A stretch of 64,000 nucleotides of DNA from Amia ocellicauda (taxonomy: Eukaryota; Chordata; Actinopteri; Amiiformes; Amiidae). The stretch covers positions 124,001-188,000 of the forward strand of contig NW_027102662.1 in NCBI RefSeq assembly GCF_036373705.1. The letters run 5' to 3'. This document shows positions 57,602 through 64,000 of this stretch, one piece after another. The position numbers were made by a program, and so were the translations under genes. The notes under the pieces were generated by a model. It worked only from the letters and a program-made list of their open reading frames with translations. It was not told where the DNA came from and did no database searches. The stretch's first letter is position 1, and every line of letters begins with the position of its first letter.

Positions 57602-58345
57602 ATGGAATATGCTCAGAAAATGTTTTTGATCCCTCAGGAGCAGCTTGAGAAACTGAGAAAAAATGTTGTCGGGCCAGAGCCCATTAGACAAATGGCCGAA
57701 AACAACCTGGACTCTGAAATGAAAGCTATACAGGCCAGGGCCGATTTAAATCAGTATTCCAAAGCCCAGTTGTATACCAACACGTTACAGCGCTACCTCC
57801 GTCTGGTTAGACAGGGTGAAAAAGATCAAAACATTTTAACTTTAACCATGGCCTCTCAAGAAAATGGTTCTGGGGCTGATGCGGGGGGTACGGTTGATAA
57901 AGATGTTGCGGTGACCGAACCTGTTGAGAGTTCAGAGGGAGATGTTGTAACGGATGTTTTGAGAAACATGCCGGCCAGAAGCAAAAGACATGCAGAATAT
58001 ATCCTGCACAAAATGGTTCAGAAACCGCGGGTAACGGCTTGGAATGAACAGGGTGAATTTGTTTTTAAAGGACAACTGATCAAAGGTTCACACATGTTTG
58101 ATTTGTTGAAGAGTGTCACTAGCACTAATAAGGTACCCGATAGTCGCCGACCTGTAGGCTGGAATGCTTTCCTACAGGCGATGGCCTGTCTGAACATGCC
58201 CCAATCAACAGTTCCTAACCAGGAAACGCGACAAAAAATCCGTCTGTGTAAAGAGGTGGAGCCTGATCTGACTCCGATATCTCATTACTCTGACCGTGCT
58301 GAGCGACCATCCTCAGGATCTATCCATCGTTGGGAAGCTTATTAA
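57602..58345 (+). CDS. 247-residue Polinton protein of unknown function
   Basis: Open copy of 15132-15875. The convergent poly(A) region follows at 58346-58524. Confidence 0.68.
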   Translation: MEYAQKMFLIPQEQLEKLRKNVVGPEPIRQMAENNLDSEMKAIQARADLNQYSKAQLYTNTLQRYLRLVRQGEKDQNILTLTMASQENGSGADAGGTVDKDVAVTEPVESSEGDVVTDVLRNMPARSKRHAEYILHKMVQKPRVTAWNEQGEFVFKGQLIKGSHMFDLLKSVTSTNKVPDSRRPVGWNAFLQAMACLNMPQSTVPNQETRQKIRLCKEVEPDLTPISHYSDRAERPSSGSIHRWEAY

Positions 58346-58524
58346 TCTCATGTTTTTATTTGTCTCCCCTGTAAATAATGTCTCGACAAACATTTTTTTA
58401 TTTTTATTTTTTATTTTTCAAATGTTGTACATTTATTTATACCATAACCCCTGCTTTGTATAAGAATTGTGTTGAATAAAAACAAAACTAATGATTCAAA
58501 GGCTGTTTTCATTATTTTTTCACC

Positions 58525-59082
58525 TTAACACGCATGACATCTTTTAAAATCCTCACAAGAACACCCCATCTGTATACACGGCTGGCTAGGGTCGTAAGTC
58601 ATTGTGTTATAAGGGGGGGTCCACAGTGTCCTGACAAACTCTGCCACTTTTTTATCATTTTGGCCTAAATCCTCACTGTACAAGGCCATAATATCGGGGT
58701 ATGACCTTCCTTTAGATCTATGATATAAGAAAAACACACAGTGTTGACCACAAGTGAAGGTCTGAAGACTTTGTACTTGACGACCGCTGTAAATGGTTTC
58801 TTGACAGTTGTTGAGCAGAAAGTTATTGATCTTCCGAGGGAAAGGTCTGAAATCCGGGGGGTTTGCATAGGAATCAAAAAATTCACCACGGTGGTCCTCC
58901 CTTAGATAAATAGCCAGCCAATGTTCTCCGGGCATATTTTTAGGGTGTGTGTTGATTATGTACATTGCAGGTAAATTCTTGATCTTAAATTTAGGCAGCT
59001 GATCGCAGGCGTAGACTCCTTGAAACAGTTTCCGTGAGCCGGCCAGGGCATTCATGATGTGGTTGAGCTCTCTGGTGTTCAT
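58525..59082 (-). CDS. PRO: Adenain-like cysteine protease
   Basis: 185 residues with His54, Asp70 and Cys115. The start touches the major capsid stop (TAAAATG). Looks whole. Confidence 0.92.
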   Translation of the reverse strand: MNTRELNHIMNALAGSRKLFQGVYACDQLPKFKIKNLPAMYIINTHPKNMPGEHWLAIYLREDHRGEFFDSYANPPDFRPFPRKINNFLLNNCQETIYSGRQVQSLQTFTCGQHCVFFLYHRSKGRSYPDIMALYSEDLGQNDKKVAEFVRTLWTPPYNTMTYDPSQPCIQMGCSCEDFKRCHAC

Positions 59083-59083
59083 T

Positions 59084-60391
59084 TTAATAATAATCATACA
59101 TAACGTTTCTCCTCTGATTCACCTCAATAATGTTGTCAAACACTGCATACACGACCATATTTACAGTGCGTGGTAGAGGCTGCTTGAAACGCATCTCCAA
59201 ACGCATATTGCCCGTCTTCATCAGTGAAAAATGTTGTCCACACTCTTCGTCAGGGGTCAGGTTGAAACCGTACAGGGTGTAACCGCTGCAGTATTCCCGG
59301 CGATCGATCAGCAGAGTTTGATCCTTGAGATGGCGACCCGTAGCCAGTACTAGACTGTAATATTCACGAACCGCATTGCCGATTTCAAAGTCAGGTTGAA
59401 AAGGTCTGGATGGAACCTGCACACCATCGACGTACAACGCTATAAATTCCGCGTTATAATGTTTAAAGTTAAAGGGGTTCTTGTTGTAAACCCCGGTAAA
59501 TGCATCATTATCTTCGAGACCTATAATAACCTGTTTTGGGAGCTGTCCTAGAAACAGATTTTCCTGGTTCATCACCCGTGTCCCTGCGGGGATACTGTGG
59601 ACTTTCATATAGACTCTTTCAATCGGGTACTTGGCGTTTGCCGTCATTAACGCCTGCGCGTGTCCTAGTTTAACCGCCGGGGAGACGGACACTTTTTTCA
59701 CAAACAGCGAGGCCGATAATATGGTCAGTTTATATTTTTCAGTATCAGGGGTCATCAGACAAAAAGCACTTTTACTACGGATCATTTTAATTTTAATGTC
59801 TACCCCGTTGAGCATGAGTTTTTCTTGGAAAAATATGTCTGCATGGATATGCCCCATTAGCTCAAAGGTCCTCCCTTCTGTTGAAAAGGCCGTTCTTTTT
59901 TGCAAACCCTTATTGAGTCCCTCTGGATCCTTGTCGTCCATAGCTTCCGGAATGTCTTTGAAGAAAAGGCCGGGGCTGAACTGTTTGCTTAGGGTCTCCT
60001 CACTATAATTAAGTATACACTCCATCATGGCTCTATAGGGGTAAGTATTGCTGCTTTGACTAATGAGCCGATCTCCCAGGGTCACATCCACCTGTGAAAA
60101 CATGGTGGCCACCGGGTAATTGATGACCCCAGCGTTGGTCGTCTTCTCGATTGCATCGCCATCCTCATCAGTCACTTTACAGTTCATTAAAATAAATGTG
60201 TTATTCAAATCAATATAATCCTCGCCATTGCCAGCTATAAAAAACTCCAGAGGGGCCGTGTCTGAAATTGCAGAAAGAGGGGGAATCTCTACATATATGC
60301 TCTTATCTATACTCGTTTGAGTGTATGGAACTGTAAACAGATCCAGTTCTGATTTGACGCATTCTTCCGATAGACTGTGGACAAAAGACAT
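59084..60391 (-). CDS. MCP: Double jelly-roll major capsid protein, open frame
   Basis: 435 residues, the usual size for a Polinton hexon-like capsid protein, which would build the icosahedral shell. Recognisable stretches: PLEFFIAGNGEDYIDL (about residues 47-62) in the first jelly roll, VATMFSQVDVTLGDRLISQS, and DRREYCSGYTLYGFNLTPDEE near the end, before a strand-rich C-terminus finishing YDYY. It lies between the basic core-like gene and the protease with 2 to 3 bp spacing or overlap, so it is probably expressed from a shared transcript. Looks whole. Confidence 0.92.
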   Translation of the reverse strand: MSFVHSLSEECVKSELDLFTVPYTQTSIDKSIYVEIPPLSAISDTAPLEFFIAGNGEDYIDLNNTFILMNCKVTDEDGDAIEKTTNAGVINYPVATMFSQVDVTLGDRLISQSSNTYPYRAMMECILNYSEETLSKQFSPGLFFKDIPEAMDDKDPEGLNKGLQKRTAFSTEGRTFELMGHIHADIFFQEKLMLNGVDIKIKMIRSKSAFCLMTPDTEKYKLTILSASLFVKKVSVSPAVKLGHAQALMTANAKYPIERVYMKVHSIPAGTRVMNQENLFLGQLPKQVIIGLEDNDAFTGVYNKNPFNFKHYNAEFIALYVDGVQVPSRPFQPDFEIGNAVREYYSLVLATGRHLKDQTLLIDRREYCSGYTLYGFNLTPDEECGQHFSLMKTGNMRLEMRFKQPLPRTVNMVVYAVFDNIIEVNQRRNVMYDYY

Positions 60392-60393
60392 GT

Positions 60394-60883
60394 TTAAAAG
60401 ATGTATCCTGAGGCTCTATTTTTCTTTCTTTGATACTTTCTTTATGCAGGTTTTTTCTTGTGCTGCTTCCTTCTCCGAGTGTTTCCACGATATGTTGGAG
60501 AATGAGAGATTCTTCGTTTTTTGTTAGCCACGGATCTTTGTCGCCCCCTGGTGGACACATGCTGTTTCTTCTTTTACCCCCCCTCCTCGCCATTACCATG
60601 AGACCCGAACCCTCCTGATGCTCATGGCTAGCTGCCCGGTTCATAACATTGGTGAACACGTCACTAACAATATTTTTAGCCGCTGATTTCAAGTGGGGTC
60701 TGGCTATAGCAAAGCCTCTCTTAAGCAGGGGTATGGCCATTCTAAAGAGACCACGAAAGAGTCCTCCTCGACCGGCGCCATACATTGTGGGGGCTCCTAC
60801 AATACCGGGCAAGCCGTTCCATCTTGCATCTTGTAATAATCCACATAGGCGCTAGGATCTACATAACCCCTCGAGGTAGCCAT
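60394..60883 (-). pseudogene. Basic core-like protein gene, broken
   Basis: Matches 44412-44900. Broken. Confidence 0.62.
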
Positions 60884-60884
60884 T

Positions 60885-61731
60885 TTAATAATGTACACAC
60901 TGTTTCAGGGGTCGAAAATGTAGTTTGACATTAACTTTACCGAAGCGGAAGGGTACGTTGATATTCTGATCCGATTATACTTCGATCGTGATGTTGTCAA
61001 AGTGGGTCTTTGAGACTGGTACGTAGTGTGGTTTGTCATAAGTAATTGTGACCATGTCATTGCTTTTACCTTTAATAAGTACATTTCTCAAAAGGGGGAC
61101 ATAACTATCCCCGACCCTCTGGTGGGTTATGATATCCGTATACACATAAAGAGTGTAAAAGCCGCCCCACCACTTCTGAGAACCTGCTCTCTGTGTCAGA
61201 ATAGAACCCAAATATACGCCTCAGTTGGCCGCTGGTTTGAATGCTAATACCTGGTTTTGACACCTTGTACACTCTGTTTTTAATAGGGTTGTAATATAGC
61301 TTGATGTTGGGGGTGCCTTCTGAGAACTGTTTATGCATCTCATCTAATATTTTATCCACATTGTCATAATAACCTCCTTGTATCGTGAATGTCCATTGAC
61401 TCTTTTTAACATCATCAAAAATGGCGAAGGTGGCATCCGTATCTTGTAAAACAGCCCAAGTGTAAGGATACTGTATTTCCGCCAACCCCACTTCCCACGA
61501 CCCCCTTAGATCTATAGATTTTCCAAATTGTACCGTGTAACTGGATATTTCATTTTTAGGATATATATCGAGAGAGGCATTACTGGGTAGAGTCACGTAG
61601 AAGCCTCCTGATTCCATCTTGAGAATCGAAAGTAATGCCCCCAACACACCCGCGGGCATGTTGTTATAAGGATTGAATATCGCAAACCTGTTGTTCCGGG
61701 ACCCAACTATTGAACTTTTCAGGCCATCCAA
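60885..61731 (-). pseudogene. mCP: Penton-like minor capsid gene, broken
   Basis: Same gene and the same integrase overlap as in the other copies. Broken. Confidence 0.8.
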
Positions 61732-62755
61732 GCCATTTCATCAACACATATTTTTTCCGGTTCTGGGTTTTTTCAGCTAATATCTTTTCAACTCTGTATA
61801 CACTGTCTTTACCCACAATAATTTTTTGTAACTTGGCTTCGTAAAACGTTCCTTCTATATCCTCCCTGTCATAGTCTTTTAACCGGTACACGGGGGGGTC
61901 TCTAGCCAACTGTTCGGTAATTGTAAAATATTCGTCAGAAAATGTTTCTTCATAACCTTTGGCAAAAGTACTCCTTAGCTTTGAAACGCGAACCACATCA
62001 CCGATGTTGAACTAATAAGTAGTTTTTCCCTTCTTAATAAATGGTCCGTATAATTTTTTATAGACCTTAAAAGAATTACTTTGATCAACATCTAAAGGCT
62101 TCATTTTAATACTGGTGTGATACCCTTGGTTGTAAGCATCGATAAAATCCTGAACTTTATCAAAATACTTGAACGTGTTGACCGCTGTAAAATATCTCCA
62201 CATTTTGGTCTTTATGGTGCGGTTAAACCTCTCCAATACCGATGCCCTAAGCTCATTACCGGTGGTGAAATGATGTATTTTGTGTCTCTTCAGTAGATTC
62301 TGAAATTCTCTGTTGAGAAACTCTTTTCCTTTATCAGTCTGCAGTTTTTTAGGACATCGACCCTGGGACAATATATCCTCAAAGGCCCTTGTCACCGCCC
62401 GACCTGTTTTATTATGTAGAATGCGAGCCCAGGCATATTTTGATAACACATCGATACACATCAACATCAATTTGTGACCATTGTTATGTTTTGATAAATT
62501 TGACATATCGACTAGATCCATTTGCCATTGTGAATCTATGTCAGTTGCATATACGCGGTTTCTTTTAAAGTTAATCCTGAGAGGTTTATGTAAGGTATAG
62601 GCGTCTTGTTCCCGTAACCATTCTGAAACAACCACATCATTAACCTTCACTCCGGCCTCAGCGAGTCCTCTTTGAAAACCCTTCTTACCTGCCAAACCCC
62701 CAATCTTGGCTGGGTTGTAGTATAGTTCCTGCATTTGGGGAGCTTGCCGAGTCAT
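61664..62755 (-). pseudogene. INT: Chromodomain integrase, broken
   Basis: The DDE core and chromodomain are both readable. Broken between them, as in copy B. Confidence 0.88.
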
Positions 62756-62927
62756 TCTGTCAAATAACCACACAGACCCACACTATGCGCAAAGTTTTTA
62801 TACAAGGTTTTTTATTCAACTTCAGGAGAGCAGATACCCCTTTTTAGACATTTGAGAAAAGTATAACATACACAACAATTTTTTCTACGGTCCAGACAAA
62901 AAGAAATCAGATGATTGGTTACTTGAT

Positions 62928-63320
62928 CTATATCAACAAATATACCTGTTTCTTTATCTTGTAGGCACACACCTCAGTTACATATGTAAATAAAACAACA
63001 ATATGACCTATTTTAAAAGTAAACAGAGGTGTATTAAACATGCTCAGTAAAAGGTCATACAGATGTTGATGAAATGGCCTAATATCATTCTTGGCCCCCT
63101 TGAGCGCTTCATCCCAGTGTTCGTACCCCCCGGTCTTTGTTACAGCAGCCATTAACTTTTCCAGGTTTGAAAGTTGATCCTCATCGATGGTTAAATCTGT
63201 AGAGAAAAGGCTCGCGTTGGCTACTTTTCTGTCAAGCACATGGTGTAATAGCGCTCTCAGGTTAGCTGCAGAGTGTTGATGACAGAACCAGTTGCAGAAG
63301 CAGTCCAGAACATTCCCCAT
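62928..63320 (-). CDS. 130-residue protein, possibly Bcl-2-like
   Basis: Best copy of a small accessory gene between integrase and 282-residue genes, open from ATG 63320. The all-helical profile and the stretch IGHIVVLFTYVTEV (residues 104-117), after YDLLLSMFNTPLF, resemble the BH1 region of Bcl-2 family proteins (WGRIVAFFEFGGV type). The N-terminal part is Cys/His-rich and has no clear match. No C-terminal membrane anchor is evident. If real, it would block host cell death; Bcl-2 homologues are known in several DNA virus groups. Call is by eye and could be wrong. Confidence 0.4.
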   Translation of the reverse strand: MGNVLDCFCNWFCHQHSAANLRALLHHVLDRKVANASLFSTDLTIDEDQLSNLEKLMAAVTKTGGYEHWDEALKGAKNDIRPFHQHLYDLLLSMFNTPLFTFKIGHIVVLFTYVTEVCAYKIKKQVYLLI

Positions 63321-63332
63321 GTTCAAAGTCCC

Positions 63333-64000
63333 TTAGTTCAGGTCAGAGTCTGAATCAGTGGCGTAGATGTCGAATTCTTCGTCGCTGCCCCCAGCTTTAA
63401 CTTCTTTACGGAAGAAATAAGCTTTTAGCTTGCCAGCGGTTTTTCTACTCGGCTCATCCAGGTCATTGAGCAGCTGCCCAAGTTTCTCTATTATAAACGG
63501 CTCCTTTTTCAGCTCCAGCAAAATCTCATCTATGATTTTCTGGACTTGTCCCACAGTGACATGTATGTGGGAGTAAGAGAGCGCCTTGATTAGTGCCGGT
63601 TTCAGCCACGGTTTGTTCAGTCTTCTGTAAAACACGTTGAAATAGAACAGGAAATAGTAACGGTCTGGTTCAAACAAACAACTGTGTCTCAACTGACTGG
63701 GGTGATTCACTTCACACCCCCGACAGACTTCTTTCAGAGCTCGGTCGATGAGAGCACTCAGAATATACACCAGGGTGCTTTTAACCACTCTGCTTACTTG
63801 GTCACATACCCCGGGCAAAAATCCTGCGTCTTCATCACGCCCCCGGGACAGTCCGATGCTCATTGGGTCGCCTGGTGGTTTGTGGGGTGTTTCTCCATCC
63901 ATTGGACTGACCCCCTCCTGAGACGCACAGACGGTAGACAGTTCGGCAAAATCGAGGCCCTCCATGAGCTCCAGAGGCTGGGGATCCCCGAGACTCATTT
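63333..64000 (-). CDS. 282-residue protein, cut by the window edge
   Basis: C-terminal 221 residues of the gene at 2072-2920, with the Cys/His motif and acidic tail. Open as far as visible. Confidence 0.58.
   Translation of the reverse strand, partial: MSLGDPQPLELMEGLDFAELSTVCASQEGVSPMDGETPHKPPGDPMSIGLSRGRDEDAGFLPGVCDQVSRVVKSTLVYILSALIDRALKEVCRGCEVNHPSQLRHSCLFEPDRYYFLFYFNVFYRRLNKPWLKPALIKALSYSHIHVTVGQVQKIIDEILLELKKEPFIIEKLGQLLNDLDEPSRKTAGKLKAYFFRKEVKAGGSDEEFDIYATDSDSDLN

Larger units (their letters stand above)
49685..64000. mobile_element. Polinton copy E, left end lost, runs off the window
   Basis: At least 14.3 kb with the same gene order as B; its left edge is the same as that of copy C. 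The right terminal repeat lies outside the window. Broken, with about seven breaks, but several structural genes look whole. Confidence 0.94.

Overview
The window is vertebrate nuclear DNA, most likely from a bony fish. The evidence is the near-exact vertebrate tRNA-Val sequences, a Tc1/mariner element of a type common in fish, and animal Polintons. It is filled by five tandem, same-orientation copies (A to E) of one Polinton/Maverick element (capsid-bearing, adintovirus-like), separated by short stretches of a repeat array that carries tRNA-Val genes. The organism call is an inference.

Layout: copy A 1-3588 (left side outside the window, right end lost); array 3589-6342; copy B 6343-22523, the only copy with both terminal inverted repeats, flanked by a 6-bp duplication CTTATG; array 22524-25093; copy C 25094-39848 (left end lost); array 39849-42744, carrying a 1185-bp Tc1/mariner element at 41365-42549; copy D 42745-49009 (left half lost); array 49010-49684; copy E 49685 to the window edge (left end lost, with the same junction as C). 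The right junctions of B, C and D are the same, and so are the left junctions of C and E. The copies therefore come from one insertion into a tRNA-Val array that was then amplified together with the array, not from separate insertions.

In B, genes run inward from both ends. The plus-strand block holds a candidate spliced gene of unknown function, a protein-primed family B DNA polymerase, a packaging ATPase and two small unknown genes. The minus-strand block, read from the right end, holds a PC4-like gene, a gene with a Cys/His motif and acidic tail, a small possibly Bcl-2-like gene, a chromodomain integrase, a penton-like minor capsid gene, a basic core-like gene, the double jelly-roll major capsid gene and an adenain-type protease. 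The blocks meet tail to tail at about 15.9-16.05 kb, where poly(A) signals lie on both strands. Polymerase, integrase and terminal repeats would have served replication and insertion; the ATPase, protease and two capsid proteins would have formed particles.

All copies are treated as fossils. Polymerase and penton-like genes are broken in every copy, while several smaller genes remain open. The terminal repeats of B differ at 3 of 185 positions and the copies are nearly alike, so insertion and amplification look recent. Eleven tRNA-Val sequences (six CAC, five AAC) lie in the array; at least a few look able to fold normally.
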